From Fimbriiglobus ruber (lineage in GTDB: Bacteria; Planctomycetota; Planctomycetia; Gemmatales; Gemmataceae): a stretch of DNA of 64,000 bases. A program made the position numbers and the translations under genes. Shown piece by piece: positions 6,915 to 15,526 of this stretch; positions within the stretch are counted from its first letter, which is position 1, and every line of letters starts with the position of its first letter. The notes under the pieces were generated by a model. It was not told where the DNA came from and made no database searches. It saw nothing but the letters and a program-made list of their open reading frames with translations. Location: contig NZ_NIDE01000008.1 in assembly GCF_002197845.1 (NCBI RefSeq), positions 310,001-374,000 on the forward strand, in the 5' to 3' direction.

Positions 6915-9218
6915 TCATTTCGCCGGAGCCGCCGCGGGTTGGCAGTTCCAGGCGATCACTTTCATGGTGTGCATCTTGCTGGCGTCGGGTGTAGCCCCTC
7001 GCGAGCCCCCGTTCCGGTATACGGCGTTTTCCAAAAGTTGAGCCAGGGGAGTTTGACTGACGTACCCCCGCTCCTTCAGCCCCGCCTGAGCCAATAAAGT
7101 GAAATCGACCGGCGGTTTCGCCCCGGCCATGGCGATCACGATCACTTTCTCCAGGCCGAACGGAGCGCGAACGGTCGCCGGAGCAGTCGTTACAGACTCG
7201 CCCGGCCCGAGAGCCTTGGGGACCTGCCCGCCTCTCAGCGGGAAAAATGAGGTAATCTGAAAGTCGGCGCCGACGATCAGAATCGAGACGTCAACACGAG
7301 TCGCTTCACTCGTATTGACTACCCGCAATTGCACTTTATCGCTGTCGCGCAACACCAGATTCGTCGCGGGCTGCTTGACGATTTCTACCGGTCCGACCCC
7401 TTTTCTGAGAATTACGATCTCCGTCTCGACCTTGACCGCCGGTTCAAAGCCCGCCACCCCGTTCGTCTCGTACCGTGAGGCCGCTTCAACGAAGTTTCTG
7501 GCACGAACTACTTTCTCAAGATTCTCCGCGAGTAACGATCCAAAGCGAGGATCGTTGGGCTTTAGCGAGATGGGATGCTTGACATCATCCACGGTCTTCA
7601 GATCAAGGTGTTGCCCATTCTCGTCGAGCCGGATCACCACGTCCGCCTGCCGGGGGTCTGGCACGAGATTTAATAGCCCCTTCCGGGATTTCTCGATTTC
7701 CCCGGCCATCTGCTTTACCCGGGCGACTTCAGCGGCTCGCACCGCGGCCGCCACGACGGCCACACGCAGGCCGCGCAGGGAGTAATCCAGAAACACGATT
7801 TTGGCATAGGCGGTCGCCGGAAGCTCCCGGACGGCTTCCTCGCCGGAGTACGCGCATGGTTCGACAACGGAATCGAACGGCAGCGATTCGACTATTCGGA
7901 CGTAGCCGACAGGATTGTTCGCGTCGCCAGACTTGTCCCCGTCATAAACGGCCAGGACGCTGCCGACCGTCACCCCGTGCATGTCACCACGGTCAGCGCG
8001 GTACTTACCCTCCACCTGGCGAACGGAGATCCCCGACCGGGCGACCGAGTCGGCGGCCAGCACCGCCCGGTCCTGGTCGGCGGCCTCGAGTTCGGGCGTG
8101 GGCGAGATCCCGAGGCGGCCGAGGTAGCGGGACTGAATGCGGTGGAGCAGCTCACGATAACTGAGCCGCCGCCCCGCGGCCGCGGCCCGGCCCAGTTCAC
8201 CGACCGTGGTGTAGGTCAGGAGCCCATAGGTTTTGGCGTCGCGGTCTTCCACTGGTTGCGCGCATTCCGGGGTCGTTTCGTAAGCCCGGCACGCGGAGAG
8301 TGCCACGAGGTAACCGGAATTGTCGCCGGGGACCGTCGGCGGCTTGGGCCGCGCGCCGGCTACCCCGTCCCCGGCGGCCACCGGGGGCCGTTGGGCAGCG
8401 GCCTGTTTCCGGGCGGCGTCAAACGCCGTCTGGGGCACCAAAAGGCCGGCCGGGATCCCGCGAGGAGTTTCCGGACGGTCTTTCAAGCTCCGGGTCATGT
8501 TGCCCGAGTGGCAGCAATCGAAAATGGCCCAGACATAAGCTTTTTTACCGGTCAAGCTGGTCAGCCAGGCGCCGATTTCGTTGTCGCGGATGGCCCCCGG
8601 TACGGTCTTTCGGTCGCTATCCCACTGGGCGACATCGGCCGGGAGAAAGATTTCGTCCAGGCCGTCGATTTCGGGGTTATTCGGGTCGTTCGGGTCCGGG
8701 ACCGGCTGTTGCGAGCCGTGGCCCGCCATCAGGATCACCACCTGGTCGCCTTCGCTGACTTTTCGGATGAGTTGTTCGAATTCACGGACGATGTTTTCTC
8801 GCGTTGGCCGCGCCTCCGGTTTGCCTTCGATCTCGCTCAGCGTCACGATTTGCTCGGGCAAGAACCCATACAAATTACGAAGGGCCTGGCGCATCAGGGC
8901 CACGTCGTTGGCCGGCCCGGTCAGGTGCCGCCCGGCGCCGAGGTGGTCGTATTTCGTGACTCCGATCAGTAATGCCCACCTGTGCTTCGCGTCAGCCGCC
9001 CCGCAAACGGGGGAGACTTCTTTGGGTACGGGTGAGACTCCGCTTGGGTCGTCGCCCGGAGGACGAGAGCGGATGGCCGGATCCTTGCTAGTGATGGCCA
9101 CCAGACCTACGGCTGATTCTTGCGATCGTTGCCACCACCCGTAGATCCAGCCGAGGCCGAGGCCGCCGAGCCCGAAGGAGATCAGGACAATGGCCGATGT
9201 CCGGATGTTGTACCACAT
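6915..9218 (-). CDS. membrane-anchored caspase-family (C14) protease
   Basis: 767 residues. One N-terminal membrane segment (~7-28), then a C14 caspase/metacaspase domain (~78-370). It starts HRWALLIGVTKYD, with the catalytic His167 in LMAGHGSQQ and the catalytic Cys in FDCCHSGN (Cys236). A long C-terminal part (~560-740) with a beta-rich stretch (VQLRVVNTSEATRVDVSILI) resembles the DUF4384-type domain often attached to bacterial caspases. The type of anchor suggests that the protease faces the periplasm. It converges with the ECF sigma gene and lies close to the CHAT proteases, so the locus is rich in caspase-fold enzymes. Substrate unknown; caspase-like proteins of this kind have been linked to regulated cell death and signalling in other bacteria, but nothing here proves it. 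Confidence 0.9.
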   Translation of the reverse strand: MWYNIRTSAIVLISFGLGGLGLGWIYGWWQRSQESAVGLVAITSKDPAIRSRPPGDDPSGVSPVPKEVSPVCGAADAKHRWALLIGVTKYDHLGAGRHLTGPANDVALMRQALRNLYGFLPEQIVTLSEIEGKPEARPTRENIVREFEQLIRKVSEGDQVVILMAGHGSQQPVPDPNDPNNPEIDGLDEIFLPADVAQWDSDRKTVPGAIRDNEIGAWLTSLTGKKAYVWAIFDCCHSGNMTRSLKDRPETPRGIPAGLLVPQTAFDAARKQAAAQRPPVAAGDGVAGARPKPPTVPGDNSGYLVALSACRAYETTPECAQPVEDRDAKTYGLLTYTTVGELGRAAAAGRRLSYRELLHRIQSRYLGRLGISPTPELEAADQDRAVLAADSVARSGISVRQVEGKYRADRGDMHGVTVGSVLAVYDGDKSGDANNPVGYVRIVESLPFDSVVEPCAYSGEEAVRELPATAYAKIVFLDYSLRGLRVAVVAAAVRAAEVARVKQMAGEIEKSRKGLLNLVPDPRQADVVIRLDENGQHLDLKTVDDVKHPISLKPNDPRFGSLLAENLEKVVRARNFVEAASRYETNGVAGFEPAVKVETEIVILRKGVGPVEIVKQPATNLVLRDSDKVQLRVVNTSEATRVDVSILIVGADFQITSFFPLRGGQVPKALGPGESVTTAPATVRAPFGLEKVIVIAMAGAKPPVDFTLLAQAGLKERGYVSQTPLAQLLENAVYRNGGSRGATPDASKMHTMKVIAWNCQPAAAPAK

Positions 9219-9389
9219 GATCCCAGCTCGCTAGAAAGGGTTGAAATGGATCGTTCATAATATAGTGAAAGAATTAAACTCTACACGCGCGAGATACTTC
9301 CGCGGGTAACGCCATGCAGGTCATCGACGTTTACTATGTAGACGTCATTAACGCACAAAGTAAATAATTATAATTATATATATTAGTCA

Positions 9390-10340
9390 GAACCTGTCCG
9401 GGAAGACTATTTTGATGCAACTCTATATTTAAACGGGGGATAACGCTCTTGTGGGTCCATGCGATTGAGGATCAGCTGGATTGACCGCACACGGATCATG
9501 GATTCGCTGGAACTATTCAGTCGCTCATAATTACGACTCAACCGCCGGGCCCGCCCGAGCCACCCGAACGTCCGCTCGACGACCCACCGCTTGGGTAACA
9601 GGGTGAACCCCTTCACCCCGTCCGGTCGGCGGACGATGACGAGTTCCCATCCGAGTTCCGGGTGGCCGTCCTTCCACCCGTTCAGGGTATGGTTGTGATA
9701 CTTCCCGTCGGCCCACACGACCTTCAACCGCGGGTACGCCTCCCGGTCCAACGATTCGAGTACGGTCGGGGCCGCGGCCGCGTCGTCGACGTGCCCGGCG
9801 GTCACCGCCACGACCATCAACAGGCCCAGCGTATCGACCACGATCGACCGCTTCCGGCCCTGGATTTTCTTGCCCGCGTCGTACCCGTTCCCGCCCGCGT
9901 GTTCGGTCCCCTTGACCGACTGGCTGTCGATGCTCGCGGCGCTCGGGGTCCGCTCGTGGCTCGGGGCGTGGACTTCCCGATACCCCTCCCGGAGGACATC
10001 CAGGAGTTCTTGCCAGGTACCGTCGTCCCGCCACTGGGAGAAGTACTCGTACACCGTACTCTTGGCCGGGAAGTCGTGCGGGAGCATCGACCACTGACAC
10101 CCCGACCGGTTCACGTACACGATCGCGTTCAGCACCTCCCGGAGGTCCACCGACCGGGGGCGTCCTCCGGGTCGGGCGGCCGGCAGGACGACCTGGATGA
10201 TCTCCCATTGGAGGTCGGTCAAATCGGTCGGATACGGTTTGCGAACGGTCACGTCCATGACTTCGCTCCTCGAGTATGAAGGAGCGACTAACTTAAAAGA
10301 GACGCACAACTTACAGCAAGGTCACTTTTCGGACAGCCTC
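9390..10340 (-). mobile_element. IS5-family element, copy 1, TCA target duplication
   Basis: 951 bp. The inverted ends are GAACCTGTCCGGGAAG on the left and the complement of GAGGCTGTCCGAAAAGT on the right. TCA occurs on both sides (9387-9389 and 10341-10343), a TNA duplication typical of one IS5 subgroup. It is very similar to the copy 136 bp further on. Confidence 0.9.
9407..10258 (-). CDS. IS5-family transposase, copy 1
   Basis: 283 residues from ATG 10258 (MDVTVRKPYPTDLTDLQW); a longer in-frame start at 10309 would run back towards the inverted repeat and is not shared by copy 2. The N-terminal DUF4096-like segment is followed by the DDE core: Asp in SIDSQSVKGTEHAGG, Asp in VVWADGKYHNH and Glu in KRWVVERTFGWLGRARRLS. 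All catalytic positions are present and the frame is intact, so it looks functional. It is nearly identical to copy 2 at 10495-11346 apart from scattered substitutions. Confidence 0.92.
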   Translation of the reverse strand: MDVTVRKPYPTDLTDLQWEIIQVVLPAARPGGRPRSVDLREVLNAIVYVNRSGCQWSMLPHDFPAKSTVYEYFSQWRDDGTWQELLDVLREGYREVHAPSHERTPSAASIDSQSVKGTEHAGGNGYDAGKKIQGRKRSIVVDTLGLLMVVAVTAGHVDDAAAAPTVLESLDREAYPRLKVVWADGKYHNHTLNGWKDGHPELGWELVIVRRPDGVKGFTLLPKRWVVERTFGWLGRARRLSRNYERLNSSSESMIRVRSIQLILNRMDPQERYPPFKYRVASK

Positions 10341-10476
10341 TCAGTATGCCGCTCTGGGTGAGCGGCCACTGTGGGCACGCCATCTAACTCGCCGGCATTC
10401 GTTTCCTTCGCGATGCGTGAACAGTGTAGCCAAAGCAGATAACTTGCCTAATATACGTAATAAAAATTAAATCTAA

Positions 10477-11428
10477 GAGCCTGTCTGGGAAGTACTATTT
10501 TGATGCAACTCTATATTTAAATGGGAGATAACACTTTTTGGGGTCCATGCGATTGAGGATCAATTGAATCGACCGCACTTTAACCATAGATTCACTAGAA
10601 CTAGTATTTCGTTCGTAGTCCCGACTTAGCCTGCGGGCGCGACCGAGCCACCCGAAGGTCCCCTCCACCACCCACCGCTTGGGCAACAGGACGAACCCCT
10701 TCGCCCCGTCCGGCCGGCGGACGATGACGAGTTCCCATCTGAGTTCCGGATGACCGTCCTTCCACCCGTTCAGGGCATGGTTGTGGTACTTCCCGTCGGC
10801 CCATACGACCTTCAACCGCGGGTACGCCTCACGGTCCAACGATTCGAGCACGGACGGGGCCGCGGCCGCATCGTCGACGTGCCCGGCGGTGACCGCCACG
10901 GTCATCAACAACCCGAGCGTGTCGACCACGATCGACCGCTTCCGGCCCTGGATTTTCTTGCCCGCGTCATACCCGTTCCCACCCGCATGCTCGGTCCCCT
11001 TGACCGACTGACTATCGATGCTCGCGGCGCTCGGGGTCGGCTCGTGACTCGGAGCATGGACCTCCCGATACCCCTCCCGGAGGACATCCAGGAGGTGTTG
11101 CCAGGTGCCGTCATCCCGCCACTGGGCGAAGTATTCGTACACCGTACTCTTGGCCGGGAAATCGTGCGGGAGCAGGGACCACTGGCACCCGGTCCGGTTC
11201 ACGTACAGGATCGCGTTCATCACCTCCCGGAGGTCGACCGACCGGGGCCGCCCTCCGAACCGGGCGGCGGGCAGAAGGGGCTCGATGGTCTCCCATTGGA
11301 CATCGGTCAAATCCGTCAGATACGGTTTACGAACGGGCGCGTCCATGACCTCGCTCCTGAATGATGAAGGAGCGACTAACTTAAAGGAATCTCACGACTT
11401 ACAGCAAGGGCACTTTTCGGACAGCCTC
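10477..11428 (-). mobile_element. IS5-family element, copy 2, TAA target duplication
   Basis: 952 bp. The ends are GAGCCTGTCTGGGAAGT (10477) and the complement of GAGGCTGTCCGAAAAGT (to 11428). The flanks are TAA at 10474-10476 and 11429-11431. The different duplication from copy 1 shows an independent insertion, not a tandem duplication. Confidence 0.9.
10495..11346 (-). CDS. IS5-family transposase, copy 2
   Basis: 283 residues starting MDAPVRKPYLTDLTDVQW. The layout and DDE residues are the same as in copy 1: SIDSQSVKG, VVWADGKYHNH and KRWVVEGTFGW. In copy 1 the last motif reads KRWVVERTFGW, so the Glu is kept but the following Arg is Gly here. The frame is intact. The 130-bp spacer between the two copies (10344-10473) is AT-rich and has no gene. 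Confidence 0.92.
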   Translation of the reverse strand: MDAPVRKPYLTDLTDVQWETIEPLLPAARFGGRPRSVDLREVMNAILYVNRTGCQWSLLPHDFPAKSTVYEYFAQWRDDGTWQHLLDVLREGYREVHAPSHEPTPSAASIDSQSVKGTEHAGGNGYDAGKKIQGRKRSIVVDTLGLLMTVAVTAGHVDDAAAAPSVLESLDREAYPRLKVVWADGKYHNHALNGWKDGHPELRWELVIVRRPDGAKGFVLLPKRWVVEGTFGWLGRARRLSRDYERNTSSSESMVKVRSIQLILNRMDPKKCYLPFKYRVASK

Positions 11429-11431
11429 TAA

Positions 11432-11852
11432 ATATTATATGTAGGCGCAGTTGACTAGTTTGCCCGTTGTGGTCCTTCGGGAGTCATTTCGAACTCCCGA
11501 CAAGTGAAAGTCGCCACCAAATACCCATTCGAAGCAGGGCTAGCTGACATCTATCCCATCACATCTTGCCTGGGTGCGGCTTTTCCGCTTCGTTTAGCTG
11601 CTCGCTTAAGGCCTTTCGTCAGTTCCTCGTATGGAACGAGAATCCCGGCCGGGAGCTGGCGAAACTCCTCTCCAGTCCGGTCGACTACCCGCGAACAAGT
11701 TCGCGGTGTCGGAAAGCCAAGCCATCAAGTACCGGGAACTGGTGCGAGCGATCCCGAAATGGCTCGCGCCAGTGTTTCGCCTGTTCATTCTTGAGGACTG
11801 TGTTCCGAAGGTCGTGCTCCCCGCCCCACCGATCAGCCGTGGCGGTTCTTTG
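11432..11852. other. 421-bp stretch without a convincing gene
   Basis: Lies between IS5 copy 2 and the end of the CHAT remnant. On the minus strand a short open stretch reads GEEFRQLPAGILVPYEEL and ends at TAG near 11563. It could be the tail of a degraded gene, but I do not recognise it. The plus-strand open frames here look random. Confidence 0.35.
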
Positions 11853-13272
11853 TCACCGCCAATCACCAGCAAGTGTGAATGCGGCCCACGCGAAGGCAAA
11901 GACCGGATCGTCGGGGCCAACCGGAGTGTCTTCGGGAACCAACCCCGAACGCAACCGTTTCTGAAATTTCTCGTCGGTTGCAATTTGCTTCTGAAGCCAC
12001 AACTGTGCCTCGCGTAATGCCCGTGCGCGGCCCATTGGCGCGACCTTCTTTCCGTCCCGTTCGCACCCCCACAGGTTTTCGTGGAAGCGGATCATGAGCA
12101 ACTGAGTCGCCTCGTCGGGTACGTTCCACAAGCTTCCAATCACGGTTCTTGCCCCCGCCAGCGCGAAGGCCCGTTGCAACCCGAAGACGCCTTCACCCGC
12201 CTGCGGCTGTCCCAAACCCGTGCCACACGCACTTAAGACGACGAGTTCCGTACGTTCCAGATCAAGATCCCCCACTTCCAGAGCGGTCAGGAATGCGTTT
12301 CCCGCGCCGACCGTTTTCGACCAGTTCGCGCCTGCGAAGATGAGACCACTCCTCAAGCCCGACTGCTGGTCGAGTGCCGTTTCTGGGTGCAACCATCGAA
12401 CGACGGGATCTCTTTTTCCCGTGCGGGCAGGCTCCCCTTTTGGTGCTTCAAGATAGAATCCGTGCGTGCCAATCAGGACGTATTGTTTGCCCGGAAGTGA
12501 TTTGACGACGGACGGCTTATCCGCTGCGCTGCCTCGGAGCAATTCCACGGTCTCGCTGCGGAACGCTCGCTCGAATGTAGTCCGAACGGCTTCGATCTCC
12601 TTGAGGGTGCCCGGCAAGGTCACGAATCGGCGAACCAGTTCGCCCCTGGATTTCGGTCCGGGCCCCTGGTCGTAGTCGATACCACCCACGAGTAGTGCTT
12701 TAGGGTCCCCAACGAGTCTTGGGTTATTCTTGAGTAGAGTCGGAAGATGCTGGGGAACGGCGACGTGGGCAAACATATAGTGTTCTAGAAGAATCTTCCC
12801 GTCGTTCCCCTTGAGTGTTTGTAAGGGGAAACCGGCGAGAGGTCCGTCGGGCGACACCAACACGACTGGAACCGCACCGATGGGGGCTTTCAGATTCTCC
12901 AGCTGCGGCGCCAGTTTGTCCCAGACCAGTTTCTGGAGTTCGACGGCTGGGTCTGCCTGGTTGGCCCCAAGGCGATACCCGCGCCCGTAACTGGCACGCC
13001 ACACCTCGACCTGTTTGGAGATTATCTCGCATTTCCCCAAGGGAACGACAACAACCTCGCGATCGCGATCCACGATGAATGCCACCAAACGCTTCTCCTC
13101 CTCTCCCTTATGATTGGGTTTCAGGTCCGGGACCGAGCGGTGTGTGTACTCGAAGAAATCGATCAGCACCGTACCAGGCGGCAAACTTTTCTGGAGATCG
13201 GCAACTGTGACTTGACTTTGGAGGATGAATTCCCGATAGGCCGGGCTTGTGGCGAGGAGTTGTTGCTCTAGT
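11853..13272 (-). pseudogene. 5'-truncated CHAT-domain protease remnant
   Basis: From about 13272 the frame reads LEQQLLATSPAYREF and continues as a complete CHAT domain to AFTLAGDWR and a stop at 11853. The dyad is present (His in IGTHGFYLE, Cys in LSACGTGLG). The homologous point of the gene at 682 lies in its linker (DLERQLTAHSEAYRVF), so everything before it, including signal peptide and TPR repeats, is missing. A TAA stop lies directly before the junction. The first internal Met (13184) follows the KSLPPG segment, so a free CHAT domain of 443 residues could be made if translated from there. A deletion linked to the neighbouring insertion sequences is the likely cause. Confidence 0.75.
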
Positions 13273-13298
13273 CCTTAAACAAGCGAGGGCGATTGCGA

Positions 13299-13373
13299 TC
13301 ACGATGTAGGCAGTGTCGCTCTGGTAAATTGCATATCATCTCTGGCCCCACTCATGAGAGTGGGCTTCTTCAT
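13299..13373 (-). CDS. possible 24-residue peptide with a strong ribosome binding site
   Basis: ATG at 13373 is preceded at good spacing by GAAGGAGATATAACA, a near-perfect Shine-Dalgarno site. The frame reads MKKPTLMSGARDDMQFTRAT... and stops after 24 codons at 13299. It could be the 5' end of the gene whose remainder was lost at the CHAT junction 30 bp further on, or a chance site. No family is recognised. Confidence 0.25.
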   Translation of the reverse strand: MKKPTLMSGARDDMQFTRATLPTS

Positions 13374-13481
13374 TGTTATATCTCCTTCAACAACCCGAGT
13401 ATTCAGCCTCCGTTTCGCGCGATCGCTTTCGGCGCCGTTGCGGATCGGGACATCCAGATCCCGACTTCGGGTTGCCAGGCC

Positions 13482-15011
13482 TCAACAGTTCAACGTCTCG
13501 ACCAGTCGGAAGAAGACCCGTAAATGAGGGTTCCAACTCAACAGACGATAAACTAGCTTGCGGCCCGTCCGGAGAACCTGGCACGGCAGCCCGACGAATG
13601 CGTGGACGAAACTCCGGAACTCCAAACCCAACACCCACCGCTTCTCCTGACGATACTTGTCTCGCCAGCGGCCCGGCGGTTCCGGCAACGACAACGCCCA
13701 CCACGCCTTCACGTTCCAGCCCAGTGCCGTCATCACCATGTACGCCCAGTTGCTTTCCAGCGTGTCCACCGGCGCCCGCAACGCCCGCACGCCGCTCTTC
13801 AACTGGGCGTGCAGGTTCTCCTGGTGGCACCGGTCGTTGGCCGAGAACACAATCGCGTCCGCCGACCACTCCCGCTCGTTGGTGATGTAAAAGAAGTAAC
13901 GCACGTCATCGAACAGCGCCGCCTCGCCTTTCGCGCGGGTGATGTTCTTGCGGATCACCACCATCCGGTACTTCTGGCGGCAGGCGGTGGGCCGATACTC
14001 GAACTCGGCGATGTCCTCCGCGTCCAAACGGAGCGTCTCGTACTCCCGCTCCGTCACGATCCTGGCCTTGACGTTTTCCGGCGTCCGCCGCGGTTGCGTG
14101 TTCACGTGGTAACGGGCGGGGCGGGTCAGCCGCCGCCACGCGTGGTCCGGGAGTTCCTCGGCTTTCCGCACCAGAGTGGACACGGCATCGTAGCCGAAAA
14201 GGAACCGCGTCTTGTGGATGGCGTTCCAGCCATCCAGATACTGGGTCTGCGAGAAATCGGTGTCGCCCCGCAAGAGGACCGTGCGAAAACCGGCCTCGAG
14301 GCACAACACCAGCGAGCGGTTGACTTCCCGGGCCGCGCCCTCGTGCGACGGGCGATTCCCCGGACGATTCACGATGCTGAGGACCTCCCCGGTCTCGGCC
14401 AGCGAAACGACCAGCGGGTGATAACCCCAGGTGCCGTCGTAGGCGATGTCCATCCCGTCCTTGCACGGACCGGTGGTCCCGACGAGGGTACCGTCCATGT
14501 CGATCGTCGCGCAGTCGAAGAACGACTCGGGTTGCTCGGCCCAGACGCGCCGGCGAACCTCGTTAATCGCGTCGATCAGCGCTTCGACGTCGGACGCCAA
14601 GAAGCGGCGGCAGAAGTCGCCGGCGGTGGTGGGGTCGGGGATGCGTCGCGCGTCCAGGGCGTTGAGGAAGGTCTCGTCGTTGCGGAGGAGTTCGAGGTCT
14701 TGAAGGCAGGTGCCGCCGCAGAGCGGGTTGTAGGCGAGGGTGAGGACGTGATCGGATTCGTGATACGGGACGTGGAATTTGAGCAGATGAAGTTTTTGGT
14801 CGATGGTCTTGGCGAGCCCGAATCGTTGACCCAGCGCGTGGATGAGGCCGATGCCACCGCAGTGGATGGCCTGGGCTTTGTCGGAGACCTCATAGTGGAT
14901 GTTGCGGGCTTTGAGCACGGGCTCGGGGCTGAGCGGATTGCGCGTTTGATCGAGTCGGCGAGCGATGCGGGCCTTGCCTTTTTGGAACCAGCGGCGGAAG
15001 ATAGGTTTCAC
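13482..15011 (-). CDS. IS1380-family transposase
   Basis: About 509 residues from GTG 15011 (VKPIFRRWFQKGKARIARRL). This start is preferred over TTG 15086 because AAGGA lies six bases before it. IS1380 features: IHCGGIGLIHALGQRFGL, the first Asp in CATIDMDGTLVGTTG, the second in LLRGDTDFSQTQYLDGWN and the Glu in RCHQENLHAQLKSGVRAL. The frame is open throughout. The stop codon lies within the presumed left inverted end. The start codon and ribosome binding site sit in one arm of a long hairpin (15011-15087), which should restrict translation from read-through transcripts. Confidence 0.88.
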   Translation of the reverse strand: MKPIFRRWFQKGKARIARRLDQTRNPLSPEPVLKARNIHYEVSDKAQAIHCGGIGLIHALGQRFGLAKTIDQKLHLLKFHVPYHESDHVLTLAYNPLCGGTCLQDLELLRNDETFLNALDARRIPDPTTAGDFCRRFLASDVEALIDAINEVRRRVWAEQPESFFDCATIDMDGTLVGTTGPCKDGMDIAYDGTWGYHPLVVSLAETGEVLSIVNRPGNRPSHEGAAREVNRSLVLCLEAGFRTVLLRGDTDFSQTQYLDGWNAIHKTRFLFGYDAVSTLVRKAEELPDHAWRRLTRPARYHVNTQPRRTPENVKARIVTEREYETLRLDAEDIAEFEYRPTACRQKYRMVVIRKNITRAKGEAALFDDVRYFFYITNEREWSADAIVFSANDRCHQENLHAQLKSGVRALRAPVDTLESNWAYMVMTALGWNVKAWWALSLPEPPGRWRDKYRQEKRWVLGLEFRSFVHAFVGLPCQVLRTGRKLVYRLLSWNPHLRVFFRLVETLNC

Positions 15012-15087
15012 TTGAAATCCTTCGTGTTTTCCGGTGGTTGTGGACTCTGCAACCCTACAAACACCGGAAAACACGAAGGATTTCAAG
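15011..15087 (-). promoter_or_regulatory. 26-bp perfect hairpin covering the transposase ribosome binding site
   Basis: The arms are 15011-15036 and 15062-15087, perfect over 26 bp, with a 25-nt loop. On the minus-strand mRNA the 3' arm contains AAGGA and ends with the first base of the GTG start. A transcript entering from outside would form the stem and hide the start; one starting inside the element between the arms would not. This resembles the anti-read-through hairpins known in IS10 and IS50; its action here is inferred. Confidence 0.7.
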
Positions 15088-15136
15088 CTTTTCGTTTTTC
15101 TCCAACGTCAATTTGCCAATGGCGACGCTTGGTTAA

Positions 15137-15427
15137 GGCCTAATTCCAAAAGAGATTTATTTTGAATCGCTCACCGAGTTGATTCGGGAACAGGGGAAGT
15201 CAGTCAGTTACGACGAGTTCATGAGTTGGCAAAGTGGTGCTGGGTTACACGAAAAAATAATGTTCTCAAAACGCGTGGAGCGCTGGCTGGAAAGCCTTGA
15301 TGTGATTATTCCCGGCAAGGCTACAATAATGGAAAAGGGAGTTGAAAAAGTTAATGTTGCGGACATCAAAACTGAACCATTGCTTGCTTTGGTAGGCTAC
15401 ATTTCCGTGCTTTTGGGCGGAAAATAA
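15137..15427 (+). pseudogene. 3' remnant of an unrecognised gene cut by IS1380
   Basis: The open frame begins right at the element's right end and has no start of its own for the first 14 codons (IPKEIYFESLTELIREQGKS), then continues DEFMSWQSGAGLHEKIMFSK to a stop at 15427, 96 codons in all. A TTG at 15179 could start a shorter product, but it has no ribosome binding site. Base composition is clearly lower in GC than the surroundings and the protein is rich in Lys, Glu and Ile, which suggests transfer from elsewhere. Family not recognised. Confidence 0.5.
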
Positions 15428-15526
15428 CGTCTGACTATTTTCTTTCGAGTTGGTTATTTCCTTAACGGTCTGGAGCCAAACAGCTTGATAAACCATTATC
15501 CGTTTGCCAAGAGTAAAGAGATCGCC

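Larger units (their letters stand above)
13477..15141 (-). mobile_element. IS1380-family element
   Basis: Limits are approximate. The transposase is flanked by AGGCCTCAAC (13477-13486) and the complement of AGGCCTTAAC (15132-15141), taken as the inverted ends. I could not find a clear target duplication. On the right it cuts into a small gene whose 3' part survives at 15137-15427; on the left it lies 200 bp from the CHAT remnant. Confidence 0.7.

Noticed and set aside
11606-11983. 125-codon minus-strand frame over the CHAT gene end
   Set aside because: Shadow of the CHAT C-terminus; no start or motif of its own.
682-13272. Possible craspase-like CRISPR type III-E association of the TPR-CHAT proteins
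   Set aside because: No gRAMP, cas gene or CRISPR array in the window, and the TPR-CHAT proteins here have signal peptides, unlike cytoplasmic craspase subunits.
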